From contig CM076150.1 in NCBI GenBank assembly GCA_038025085.1, positions 374,501 through 438,500 on the forward strand: a DNA stretch of 64,000 nucleotides, read 5' to 3'. Position 1 is the stretch's first letter. Each line of letters starts with the position of its first letter. The translations under genes were made by a program, and so were the position numbers. This DNA is from Tetragonia tetragonoides. Taxonomy: Eukaryota; Streptophyta; Magnoliopsida; Caryophyllales; Aizoaceae. Below the pieces are notes generated by a model. The model worked only from the letters and a program-made list of their open reading frames with translations. It made no database searches and had not been told where the DNA came from. Positions 1 to 9,879 of this stretch are shown one piece after another.

Positions 1-207
1 GAGGGGCCCGCCGGCTTTGACGGCGGGTTCTTCGCCGTAGGGCCCACCGGCAACCTCGAAGTAGATGAGGAAGACCAGTGGGAGGAGAGCTAGCTTTTTA
101 GCTGGCTTCTTGTGGTGCTTGTTAAGGAGGTGTTGCTGTTGTTCTTCCTCATCTTCAATTGGGAGGAGAGAGGGTGATTTTGAGGAGGAGGAGAGAGAAA
201 CTCCCAT
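1..207 (-). CDS. PUT: Polyamine/amino-acid transporter, 5' end only (cut by window edge)
   Basis: Reading leftward from an ATG at 207, an open frame of 69 codons runs off the window. It starts [12 protein letters not shown], continues through an acidic/glutamine-rich stretch and a lysine-rich stretch, and then enters a hydrophobic segment with [17 protein letters not shown]. That is the first membrane segment and hallmark motif of the plant PUT/LAT (polyamine uptake transporter) branch of the APC superfamily. The same motif occurs in the complete gene at 2951-4339, so the two are tandem paralogues in the same orientation. The product would be a membrane permease importing polyamines or related cations. 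The N-terminal tail differs clearly from its neighbour, so this is not a recent exact copy. Nothing downstream can be judged. Confidence 0.85.
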   Translation of the reverse strand, partial: MGVSLSSSSKSPSLLPIEDEEEQQQHLLNKHHKKPAKKLALLPLVFLIYFEVAGGPYGEEPAVKAGGPL

Positions 208-387
208 TATGATGGAATTTGCTGCCTTCTTGCTATTGGAAATGTTTTTAGGCTAATTTTCTTCTTTAGGGAAGTTCTGTGGAGGGGCCTGCAACTGCTG
301 GGTGGATCATGTATTTGATTGGATGCATTTGAGTGATCTTATTTCACCAAGAAAAGACTGTCTGATCTATACGAGTCCAACCCATTA

Positions 388-1374
388 TTGTTAATCGGAA
401 TTGCTTAACGTAAATCTAAAATTACTAAACGCAAATATTTTTATCATAATACTTCCCAAAGTACCCTTTCTATGTGGAATGCAATTTCCTTTTTGTAATT
501 TTTTCGTCTAAAATCTCTCCATAATATTCGCTTTGTCCATTTTAAGGATACAATTAAATCACCATGGATGAATTTGATACCTTCGATTGAGAAAGTATTA
601 ATCGATGGTACTGGGTAACCATTAGAATTAGACTTTGAACTGTTTTTAATTATCCCTTGGTTAGTCTTCAAAAAAAAAATTCATTGTTTAGGATTTATGC
701 TTAACTAGTCGTGTTCGTTGTTTGGTATTGGTGGCTTGGGCAATCGAGAAAGATGTGCAAAAACAGTGATCTTAAATTGGGAAAACGTACATGAATATTA
801 AGCAATAGTTGCTGATCCTTGTGACTTGTGAGCCCTAACAATTAGTTAATGGAAAACATGAAGTTTTGCAAAAAGTGCTTAAATTTGAGCCTACAAACTT
901 TCACTTAAAAGCCACTGCTATTTGGACAATAGAACCGGAAACACTTGTTTGGGCTGAATCTGAAACTGAATCTCCCCAATCGTGCGTCCCCAAAGGCATA
1001 CTCCTGTGGCCCTACGACCACCCTCCACCGCCCCCTCTCTCTCTCTCTCTTTCCGGCTGATTAAAAGCCACTCACCCAACCCCGTCGCAGCCCACCAGAC
1101 ACCAGTACCCCTTTTCGTTGGTCGACTCCGTCCCCCCCCACCACCACCACCACCACCACCACCACCGTACCGGTGACCTTTAGAGCATGGAGGTTTGCAG
1201 ATCTTGATGCCAGTTGCTTTTTGACATGGGAGAAGCGAAAAGGAGAGGATTGAGATAGAGAAAGGAAGGAGAGAGAGTGGGCCAAAGGGGTGAGAAATTT
1301 GTGAAGGGTATTTTGGAAAAAAGGTATTTGCGTTTAGTAATAAAGGATTTACGTTTAGCAATTCCCTTGTTAAT
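388..1374. mobile_element. Non-autonomous Mutator-like element with perfect 8-bp target duplication
   Basis: Element 396-1366 (about 970 bp) lies between two direct copies of TTGTTAAT (388-395 and 1367-1374). Its ends are inverted repeats of roughly 70 bp. The left end reads CGGAATTGCTTAACGTAAAT, and the right end read backwards gives GGGAATTGCTAAACGTAAAT; both continue into ACTAAACGCAAATA. The interior has a CT-rich tract, a (CAC)n run near 1137-1166 and GA-rich sequence, and no transposase frame. Long terminal repeats plus an 8-9 bp duplication fit Mutator-like elements; a hAT origin is possible from the 8-bp duplication. It lies just upstream of the partial transporter gene and may occupy its promoter. 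Confidence 0.8.
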
Positions 1375-1510
1375 TTGTTATTGTGTGGGATGGATTCTGC
1401 AAATGGAGTTCGATTCTCATTGATAAATTATTTTATTTCAAAATAATAGTGAAGAGATTCAGAGGATCAAGCATTTCACGTTGCCACATTTCTACAAGTT
1501 TGAAGTATAA

Positions 1511-2307
1511 TTATAATTAGGAAATTTTTTATTTAGGTGCTCTGAGGTTTTGTGTATTATTTTTTAGGTGTTTTGAGGTTTGAATAATTTCACTTAGGTG
1601 ACATGAGGTTTGGTAAATAATTTCACATAGGTGACAAGTGATGATGGAGACTAACTTCCGTTAACTTTCTGTTAACTTTTGATGAAGTGTGAAAGGTGAT
1701 TATCTTTGATGATCCTGATTAACATTGATTAACGTGCTAAACTATGAATTAATTTTATTTTATTTTATTTTTTTTGCAACAATTGATTTACGAAAAACCA
1801 GATTTCCGAAAAAAAAATCTTAAAAACCCCAAAAAATTCCAAAAAAAACACCAGAAAAATTCCAAAGTTAATAGGCTTACTTCACCCAGAAATTGCGAGA
1901 AAACACATCCAAAAAAATTTAGAAAAGTGGCAAGAAAAGTATCTGCTCCTCACTATTTTGAATGAAATGAATTGTAAAAGAAAAGAAAGGTTCCAAAAGT
2001 GAGATATTTTGTGGGAAATTATGGGTGACGTGGAATCAAATGATTTTGGGGGGAATTGAGTTACAGGAATTGGCTGGTTAGTTACCTTAAGAAAGAAAAG
2101 AAAAAATAATGAGTTAGTTTACTAACATTAATTACTACAATTAGATCTATAATTTAACGGATAGTTAACACCGTTATCTAGAGTCACCTATGTGAAATTC
2201 TTTGCAAAACGTAGTGTCACCCAAGTGAAATTATTTAAATTTCAGAACACCTAAAAAATAATACTCAAAACCTCAGAGTACCTATGTGAAATTTTTCCTT
2301 ATAATTA
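1511..2307. mobile_element. Long-TIR Mutator-like MITE with perfect 9-bp target duplication
   Basis: Element 1520-2298 (779 bp) is bracketed by TTATAATTA at 1511-1519 and 2299-2307. The terminal inverted repeats extend about 150 bp. They start GGAAATTTTTTATTTAGGTG on the left and are matched on the right by CACCTAAA-type and CCTATGTGAAATTTTTCC sequence. The repeats contain internally repeated blocks of the form AGGTGACATGAGGTTTGGTA. The centre is A/T-rich with no coding capacity. A 9-bp duplication and long inverted ends are typical of the Mutator superfamily. Confidence 0.85.
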
Positions 2308-2950
2308 ACTACAATAATCTCCAAAACAGTAATGTCATTCTATCTCATTATTTCTTGGAAGTTCAAGTTCCTTTGTTGGCTTAAGGATATGATGAGGAAG
2401 TTAGTCATGAGTCCTTAGATGATAAGGCTTATAGTAACGTTATGATGCCAGACACCGAGAGGTGAAAGCACCCATTGGCCATTTCAGCTTCATTACCATT
2501 TTACTCTCTCAAAAGTTAAAAACTTTGAAAGAGAAGCAATAATGGTAAGAGTCAGTAATTAATTAAGAAAGTAACTAATTGTATCCATGATGCTAATTAC
2601 AGCCTTTAGATAGCATTTTAAGGAAGGGTCCAACAAATGTGGAGCAAGAAAGGAGAGGTTGAAGAGCAGCCATATGCATACCAGATATCACAATCACCTA
2701 ACACTACATATCAATAAAAGATTACTGAAGTTAGAAAGTTACTTGCAGAACCACTCCCAAATATTAGGAAAAATACCTTCTTTCTTCCCTTTTAATCATA
2801 CAAGCTAGGTGTGATGCTTTTTGCAGCAGTCAGCATCATTAAAAGTTTAAAACTGATATGAAACTAATTACAGCTAGTTCAAGAAAGTTTTTAAACCCAC
2901 TCAGCTTTTCCTAAACCAAATTGACCCTACAATGCTCTCGCTAGTTAATG
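2308..2950. other. Spacer and likely 3' region of the transporter gene
   Basis: AT-rich sequence without an open frame. It lies downstream of the transporter stop codon on the minus strand, so part of it should be that gene's 3' UTR. No repeat or RNA gene is visible. Confidence 0.5.
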
Positions 2951-4339
2951 TCATCCTTCCTCAACCTGAATGCTGCTGAAAGCACACCAACTCTTGGACT
3001 TGCACAACTTCATAACAAAGAACCAAATGATCCCACCTGCAGTCATGAGACCACTCACCAGGAAAACAGTTTTGGTAGCAATTACCATTATAAAGACTAG
3101 AAATACAGATGGCACCAAGCACATAATCACCAATGCCGGAAGCCTCATTGGTACTCGATATGGCCTCTTCAACTGCGGCCTCTTTCTCCTCAACCACAGA
3201 AACGAAGCAAACTCCAAGAGCATTCCCAAACTGTACAGGAAATTGGCCGACGAAATTATATCTGTAAAGTCCATATATGACACTGCTATAGTGATTAAGG
3301 TGGATGCCACTATTCCCACCCATGGAGTGTTGAACCATTTGGACCTTGAAGCACAGAACCTGGGGAGAAACCCAATATCTGCCATACCCAGAACCTGAAA
3401 AGCACTGCTGCTCATCTGAGCCTCAAAGAGTCCAATTGCTGACAACACAGCTCCAATCTCAATCCATATTTTCAACCATTTCCCAACGATCATCTGAGCT
3501 GCATCAGCCATAAACCCGGACTCCCACAGGTTTTGATCAACAGAAACAGCACCAGTGACAGCAAACAAAGGAATAATATAAGCCAAGCAGGTGAAAATCA
3601 CAGCACAAAAGAGGCCAATTGGGAATGTTTTCTGAGGCCTGTCAACCTCACCAGCAAGAGTACTGACATTGTCCCAGAAGTTCAAATTCCAAAACAAAGT
3701 ATTGAAGAACAAGTTCCAGTCTTTCTTCACCCCTTTTTGACCCAAACTAAGCCACCTGTGAGGCTGAATCTGAGGTATAGCCACCAAAGACATGACAATA
3801 AATGGGAGCAATGACACAACCCCAAGGGCAACAGCAGCATAACCCACAATAGTTAACCCAGTATAATTTAAGAATGACAACAGCAAAGTTGAGACTAAGA
3901 GTGCTATATACCTGGGTAAACCTGAAGCAAATATTGGGAACAGTTTCTTCATGTAATCAATACACAAAACTGGAAAAGCAGCAATGTTAATGACACCACT
4001 AAGGAATTTCCATGTACCCATAATGGATCCCCAAAATGGGCCGAAAGCCCGTTCGGCCCATATAACAAAACCGCCATCTCCTGGGTAGGCAGTGGAGAGC
4101 TCGGCCGTGATGAGGGCCTCAGGGACACTCCAAATGAAGGGGAAGATTAAAAAGCCCAACAAGGCAAAAAGAGGCCCAGCTGCTTGAACAGCGGGCTCTT
4201 CACCGTAAGGACCACCAGCAACCTCGAAGTAGATGAGGAATATGAGAGGGATTAAAGTCAGCTTCTTTTGCTTTTTGGTGGGCGTGGTTGCCACCGGAAG
4301 TTCTTCGCCAGCCATAACAGGATTATTTGGTGCAACCAT
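2951..4339 (-). CDS. PUT: Polyamine/amino-acid permease (PUT/LAT family)
   Basis: A single uninterrupted frame of 462 codons. The product is an APC-superfamily cation/amino-acid permease expected to import polyamines across the plasma membrane or an endomembrane. Seen: a short hydrophilic N terminus rich in lysine, the family hallmark [15 protein letters not shown] near residues 38-52, about 11-12 hydrophobic segments, the motif [19 protein letters not shown] around residues 220-238 typical of the family, and a basic loop [15 protein letters not shown] before the last segments. Length matches the usual 460-490 residues, and the gene is intronless like other plant members. The first ATG gives [13 protein letters not shown]; a second Met at residue 9 could also serve. 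From memory it is closest to the Arabidopsis At3g19553-type member, but the subgroup is inference. A tandem paralogue begins at 207. Confidence 0.93.
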   Translation of the reverse strand: MVAPNNPVMAGEELPVATTPTKKQKKLTLIPLIFLIYFEVAGGPYGEEPAVQAAGPLFALLGFLIFPFIWSVPEALITAELSTAYPGDGGFVIWAERAFGPFWGSIMGTWKFLSGVINIAAFPVLCIDYMKKLFPIFASGLPRYIALLVSTLLLSFLNYTGLTIVGYAAVALGVVSLLPFIVMSLVAIPQIQPHRWLSLGQKGVKKDWNLFFNTLFWNLNFWDNVSTLAGEVDRPQKTFPIGLFCAVIFTCLAYIIPLFAVTGAVSVDQNLWESGFMADAAQMIVGKWLKIWIEIGAVLSAIGLFEAQMSSSAFQVLGMADIGFLPRFCASRSKWFNTPWVGIVASTLITIAVSYMDFTDIISSANFLYSLGMLLEFASFLWLRRKRPQLKRPYRVPMRLPALVIMCLVPSVFLVFIMVIATKTVFLVSGLMTAGGIIWFFVMKLCKSKSWCAFSSIQVEEG

Positions 4340-4453
4340 ATTAATAATGGCTCGAGTATTTGCTAGGAATTGCTATGGTGAATGAAAGAATAAGGATTTG
4401 AGCAGGAATGTATGTATGTAGGTATGTGTATCAGATCAGATTTGCGCAGATGG

Positions 4454-4465
4454 ATTAAATATAAA
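4454..4465 (-). promoter_or_regulatory. Candidate TATA box of the transporter gene
   Basis: Read on the minus strand, this AT stretch is CTTTATATTTAAT, about 115 bp upstream of the ATG at 4339. It is followed by a GA/CT-rich tract (4467-4500), a common core-promoter arrangement in plant genes. Position and composition only. Confidence 0.35.
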
Positions 4466-5190
4466 GAGGAGAGAGAGAGATGGGAACTGGGAGGGAGGGA
4501 TAGATAGGATTTTAAGGCTAATAAAATACTGAGATTAGAATAAAGAATGCAACTTTCTACTAACCCAGAGCAGGAAATAGGGTTTTTAACGGATTCATGT
4601 CATGTGCAAAACATGATTAGATGAGAGATGAGTATACAGGGTGAAGTGAACACGGAGAATAGAATTATTAGACTATGAATGATAAATGGAAATCAGATTC
4701 TGACAAACTTTATCGATCTATAAGAAATTATAATAATGGAAGACAGCAAGTTATGGCTATGGTGATGCGGGTAGTATTTGGCAGTTGGTGAAGATCAAAG
4801 TGGCAACTGGCAATGGGAATAAGAACATCTGTAGTTGTAGTTGGTTCAGGAAAAGGGTTTTCAATGTCAAAAGAAGAAGATACCAAAATCTGAGAAATCC
4901 CTATAGGCTTGGTCTCTTGGAGTCTTGGGCGTTAATAATAAAAAAAGAGCAATTTGGTTAAAATCACCTTAAAAGTTACACCTTTTGTTCAGTATCCCCT
5001 TAACTGTTGCTATTTGTTCAGTACCCCTTTAAAGTTACAAACGCCGTGGAAGTCACCCCTTAAGTGAATTTCCGGCCAAATCTCTTAATTTTCTTCCCAT
5101 TTTACCCTCACGTGTCCCTCATGTGACTTTTAAATGATTTGACCAAATAATTAAATAAATTAAAAATAGAAATGTAAATAACTAAACTAA

Positions 5191-5929
5191 TTAAACTAAA
5201 ACAAATAAATTAAATTGGTTCTGTCCTGGGCCCAAATCAGTAGCATTTCCTACCCCAATATTATTTTCCAAAAAATTACGTGGTAACTTCGTTTCTCCCG
5301 TCCAGTCAAAATTAGAAGTAGATTGGAGGTTGGCATTATTACTCCTTGTCAGTGCACTTAATGACCCATTAATTCCACCATGAATGAAGGTTCCACCTGC
5401 TCCACCTACCGTAATAACACCTTCACTCAGAGGTAGGTTGGACTGCTGGTTGCTAATTGAATTTTGCGATGAAAGACCCACCGGCACCTCCCCATTATCT
5501 TCACGCGGCGGTAACTCCCGTACCGGCACTGCCGAGATACCTCTAGCAGGAGGTTGAACATCCTCACCTCCACCACCATTAGCGCCATCATCGTCATCTT
5601 CACGTCATCATCATCATCATCATCCCATTGGCCATACCCAGAACTTTCATCACTAGTTCCTTGTGAATTCCTCGGAGACTCAAAGTACAAATTGGTAGTA
5701 CCTTCATTGCCGGAGCCGATGTCCTCGCCGGAGCCAGAAGAGAGGCGCTGGGTTAGGTGAGTGGTTGCGAGGAGAGAGGGCGCTGGGTTGGGTGGTGGTG
5801 GCGAGGAGAGAGGGCGCTGGGTTGGGTGGGTGGTGGCGAGGAGAGAGGGACGTTCTTGCCGGAAAGAGAAAATGAAACAGAGAAGATAAAGGGAGACTGA
5901 CAGAGAGAAAGGAAGGAGAGAGAAAGGGG
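5191..5929 (-). pseudogene. Coding-like cargo inside the Mutator-like element
   Basis: On the minus strand this stretch gives two overlapping frames that look like protein rather than noise. One contains SGSGEDIGSGNEGTTNLYFE and an aspartate run encoded by a GAT repeat. The other contains PVRELPPREDNGEVPVGLSS, then a glycine-rich stretch and a polar tail. The apparent protein switches frame near the GAT repeat, so it is broken or spliced. The source gene is not recognised. It may be a captured host gene fragment or the degraded internal region of this transposon family. Confidence 0.35.
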
Positions 5930-6531
5930 AAAATTTTTGTGTGATTTCCTCAAATATACATCATTCACAAACTAATTTCCAAATTAGCTTCGGTTCAAAA
6001 CTATTTCCCCACATATACACCACGTAGGATCGGACTGTGGCCTGGAAGCGAATTTAATTTTTTTTTTATAGCGAAAGGCAAAGCCGCTGTGGGCCACAGC
6101 TGCTTAAGTAAGCCGCTGTGGGCCACAGCGGCTTTGCCTTTCGCTATAAAAAAAAAAAAAATTAAATTCGCTTCCAGGCCACAGTCCGATCACTAATTTT
6201 TTTTTTTTTAGCGAAAAGCAAAGCCGCTGTGGGCCACAGCGGCTTTGCCTTTTGCTATAAGAAAAAATTAAATTCCCTTTCAGGCCACAGTCCGATCACT
6301 AATTTTTTTTTTTTAGCGGAAGGCAAAGCCGCTGTGGGCCACAGCTGCTTATGTAAGTCGCTGTGGGCCACAGCGGCTTTGCCTTTTGCTATAAAAAAAA
6401 AATTAAATTTGCTTCCAGGCCACAGTCCGATCCTACGTGGTGTATATGTGGGGAAATAGTTTTGAACCGAAGCTAATTTGGGAATTAGTTTGTGAATGAT
6501 GTATATTTGAGGAAATCATTCAAAATTTTTG
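5930..6531. mobile_element. Nested hairpin-rich MITE with 10-bp target duplication
   Basis: Element 5940-6521 (582 bp) lies between two copies of AAAATTTTTG (5930-5939 and 6522-6531). Its arms are long inverted repeats: TGATTTCCTCAAATATACAT on the left is matched by ATGTATATTTGAGGAAATCA on the right. Both arms continue through the CACGTAGGATCGGACTGTGG block. The centre holds five copies of a near-palindrome around GCCGCTGTGGGCCACAGCGG (near 6090, 6112, 6223, 6327 and 6360). No coding capacity. The 10-bp duplication fits the Mutator superfamily. Confidence 0.8.
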
Positions 6532-6889
6532 GGTTTATTTGATCAAACAATTTAATTACAAATACATAAATAAAAGTTTGGTCAAATCAGTTTTTAATTA
6601 TTTGGTCAAATCATTTAAAAGTCACATGAGGGGCACATGAGGGTAAAATGGGAAGAAAATTGAGGAATTTGGCCGGAAATTTCCTTAAGGGGTGACTTCC
6701 ACGGCGTTTGTAACTTTAAAGGAGGTACTGAACAAATAGCAACAGTTAAGGGGGTACTGAACAAAAGGTGTAACTTTTAAGGTGGTTTTAACCAAATTGC
6801 GCATAAAAAAATTAAAAAATATACTAAAGGAAAAAAACCCGGGATGGATTCTGAATTCTGAAACTGATTTGCTTAAACCCAAAAAAAAT

Positions 6890-7150
6890 TACAAAAACTT
6901 GTGTGGACTTAGTCCACGGTGGACCAATATTTGGAGTCACTCCCTAATTTATCTGGAGGCTGGAGCCACCCCCTAATTCATCTGGAGGCTGGAGCCACCC
7001 CTCTCTAGAAGTGGAGCCACCCCTACTTCATTTGAAGTCACCTATTAAATTTATACTAGGCATCACCCTTACTTTATTTGGAGCCACCCCTTACTTCACC
7101 TGGAGCCACCCTTACTCTAATGCGACAGTGAGGGGTAGGTGGTGATATTT
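6890..7150. repeat. Degenerate short repeats around TGGAGCCACCCC
   Basis: About eight imperfect copies of a 20-30 bp phrase built on (T)GGAGCCACCCCTTA and CTTCATCTGGAG are scattered here. They are too diverged for a fixed period. No gene is seen. Confidence 0.5.
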
Positions 7151-7698
7151 TGCCGGGGTCATAGAGTCATGGACTAAGTAAATGATTTGTTTTTGCACCA
7201 AAAAAAAAAGTACTCGTAAATGATTTGTTAATGTATTTACGTTTTTTGTTATTTTTGGGGTTGAGATTCAGTTCCAAAATGCCGGAAAGTCGTCCCTTAA
7301 GTAAACTACATGGTCCATAACTGATCCAAGACACGGGCATTAATTAGACAATCCGACTCCTAAAGCATGCAATGCATGACACTCTTAATCGCATTTTGGG
7401 GAGCAACTCATGTCAGTCTCATGGACCCAATATAACTGTAGTAGAGTACAATTATGAGTCTATGACCATATTCATAATACTTCACTCAATTCTGTCAATT
7501 TAATCTAATCTAATCTAATTATCTAATTATCTAATTATCTAGTGCCTCTACATTTCTAAAGCTGTCATTTTATATAAATGGACTTATTTTGGAAGTATCC
7601 AAATACTATCTAGCAACAATCAACATTACCCCCACAAACCCAATCCAGATCAAACAACCTATTTTATTTCGTCTTCTAAGCTGCTGTTCGTTGTGTCT
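7151..7698. other. AT-rich spacer with a short TCTAAT/ATCTAATT microsatellite
   Basis: No open frame worth reporting. A small tandem repeat of TCTAA then TTATCTAA units lies at about 7503-7541. Confidence 0.4.
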
Positions 7699-7703
7699 TC
7701 ACA

Positions 7704-7748
<45 letters not shown>

Positions 7749-8046
7749 TGATATTAGCAAATACAAAGATACATGACTAGCTAAGGAATAAAGTGAATTT
7801 TACGACTTCTAGCTGCAGTTGCTAGCTCATGTGCCTCTAGAACCGACTTCCAAGAAACTTTGCGAATCAAACCCGATCGCATGAGGCGAGCCGGGCTTGG
7901 GCTTTTCCATCTCCTATCATGTCACGAATTTCACTAGCCGCAACACGATCAGTCGCCACACTCTCCCAAAGTAATAAAGAGTCCGTCCAGATATTGAACT
8001 TTGTAAAACCCGAACAGCTATCCAATTGACCGCTCACAACTAGTAG
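7699..8046 (-). mobile_element. 5'-truncated LINE copy with poly(A) tail and 13-bp target duplication
   Basis: Element 7712-8033 (about 320 bp) sits between two perfect copies of TCACAACTAGTAG (7699-7711 and 8034-8046). On the plus strand the insert begins with about 36 consecutive T, which is the poly(A) tail of a minus-strand copy. The minus strand carries the end of an RNase H-like domain: a frame with FNIWTDSLLLWESVATDRV. After a one-base shift it continues VSWKSVLEAHELATAA, resembling the terminal AHELA motif of plant LINE RNase H domains. The reading frame is broken, so it is a dead copy. Confidence 0.8.
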
Positions 8047-8952
8047 TAAGTCTTTTAGCCTAGCTTCATGAAACACAATAATGTGAGTATAGTTTGATGG
8101 ACAAACAATATTGTGACAACTTTGTGACTTTATGATGGTCTCGTTCATTTGATTAGTCAAACATGTGGATTTAAGTAAGTTTCAGTTAAATATTCAGTTG
8201 TTTTTAAAATAGCATCATAGATTAGTTTCAAATTTATTCATCTACTAATTACTAACTAGTGTGCATACTCGTGCGATGTTCGGGATGTTCAATTATTTTT
8301 TTATTTTTGTTAAATTTAATGTTTTTTTCATGGGTTGTCTTGCTTCTAACTTTGTTGTAATATTTTTATTTTTCTTTTTTGGTGCTAATTTTGCGATTAA
8401 CTGGTAAATAAAACTAAAACAACACCAATACTATATTTGGAGAGGTTCATCCGCAGCCTGACTATTAATTTATTTAGGGAAAATATAAAAATGTGGGGGG
8501 AGCGAGGGATGCCCTCAAATCATGGCAGCAGTCATTCATTGGCCGTGTATTAGCCTTTGACAAATAAAAAAAACCATTCATTGGCTTGTGGTGCCTCTAT
8601 GAAAGTTAGAGGTATCTATCCTAAATGACATTGTTTGTTGCATTATAGTTCTACTTATTATGATTAGTCATACTGTAAACTTTGATCTATATTTGACCGA
8701 GTGCTTAGGAAACGATTATTAGCCTTTTATTAACAAATTTGAGAATACTCTCTTATAAAGTTCCTCTACCAATAATTGTCATAGTAGATGTCATACCCAG
8801 TACTTTAATAACATTTTCTAAAATATAGAAAACATTTTACAACATGTGCTAATTTACTGTTTTTGCTTATATTGCTAAATATTATTATTAGTTGATGGTT
8901 TAGGAGAAAAAAATTTGGTAGAGTTTAGTGTAAGTGTCGTGCAAATGCTTAG
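8047..8952. other. AT-rich spacer
   Basis: No open frame, RNA gene or clear repeat is visible here. Confidence 0.4.
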
Positions 8953-9118
8953 TTTACCCACCGGGTAGTATACCCGGGTGATGTGGACAAAAAATATAAA
9001 CATGTACATTGAAACTCAAATAAATTATTTTCAAGTTTAAAAATAAAATATCAAATCCAACCAATTACAAAATATCACGAATTTACACATCACCCGGCTA
9101 AACTATCCGGTGGGTAAA
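8953..9118. mobile_element. Short MITE (166 bp)
   Basis: The ends are inverted repeats of about 30 bp: TTTACCCACCGGGTAGTATA on the left against TTTACCCACCGGATAGTTTA on the right read backwards, both followed by (C/G)CCGGGTGATGTG. The interior is AT-rich. No convincing target duplication was found, so the superfamily is unassigned. Confidence 0.6.
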
Positions 9119-9152
9119 ATAATATTTATCCATAGGTGGAGGCCATTTTGTC

Positions 9153-9420
9153 TAAGGCTCTGTTTGATTCATCTTAATTTTACTTAAATTCAGTTCAGTT
9201 CAGTTCAGTTCATGTGTAACTTTATTACTCATATAACTTTTCATTCCGAAATAATTTCATGATGAAAATTATGTCATCTGAAAGATCTCAAAGCACAATT
9301 TCAAATGAGTCCAATATTGACTATGTTTGGACGAATTTTAAATGGTTAACGATCAAGTTCAAACAATCAATTAGATTCAGTTCAGATCAGTTTTATCCAG
9401 TTGAATTAAACGGAGCCTAA
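9153..9420. mobile_element. Tourist/PIF-Harbinger-like MITE with TAA duplication
   Basis: Element 9156-9417 (262 bp) begins GGCTCTGTTTGATTC and ends GAATTAAACGGAGCC, flanked by TAA on both sides. A 3-bp TAA/TTA duplication and GG(C/G)-starting ends are characteristic of Tourist-type elements. A CAGTT microsatellite lies just inside the left end. A relative with the same ends occurs at 46347-46917. Confidence 0.7.
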
Positions 9421-9850
9421 GTGTGTTTGGTGCCCAATTAGAAATCAATAAATGAAAAAAACAAAACCCACCAAGAAGAAAAGTCCTCCCACTTAACAAT
9501 TCTATTTCCCTCGGTAACTCTGTTCCCCCATGTCAACTGCCAGCATCTGACCATCACGCACCATCTTCGATTGACACCACCATCTGCCCCGCAAGCATCC
9601 CTACTTGCCCAACCGTGGCTAGTAGCCACCACCGCGGATGTCTCTGCCCATGTTCTGAATTATAGCAGTAGTAGCGACGGGAGGTCGGAACCACCTAACG
9701 CTCCTTGCCTTAGCGTCCAGTCACCCGAGGCTCTCCTTCAGCAGGTCAGAGGCACCCACGAGTTCACCACCATCGCCTATAATTACTGATTGGTTTGGTA
9801 AAGTATTCAATCCTTAATTTAGTTCAATTCAATTTATAAAAATAGAAAGC
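9421..9850. other. Spacer without a recognisable gene
   Basis: A 72-codon plus-strand frame at 9571-9789 has no recognisable motif and no splice context. I see nothing else. Confidence 0.35.
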
Positions 9851-9879
9851 CTAGAACCCTAATTACTACTTTTTTGTGT

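Larger units (their letters stand above)
4938..6811. mobile_element. Mutator-like element with ~215-bp TIRs, host-like cargo and a nested element
   Basis: Element 4947-6802 (1,856 bp) is flanked by perfect 9-bp repeats ATAAAAAAA (4938-4946 and 6803-6811). Inverted ends of about 215 bp start GAGCAATTTGGTTAAAATCA on the left and GCGCAATTTGGTTAAAACCA on the right (read backwards), and they end near TTTGACCAAATAATT. Between them, 5190-5930 has coding-like composition on the minus strand, and a second transposon is nested at 5940-6521. No transposase is present, so the element is non-autonomous. Cargo inside long Mutator ends suggests a Pack-MULE. Confidence 0.85.

Noticed and set aside
918..1361. 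147-codon minus frame and overlapping frames with poly-Gly, poly-Val or poly-Pro
   Set aside because: The homopolymeric residues come from a (CAC)n run inside a MITE. No protein family is recognised.
2961..3814. Other-frame open readings over the transporter gene
   Set aside because: Shadows of the intact 462-codon permease frame.
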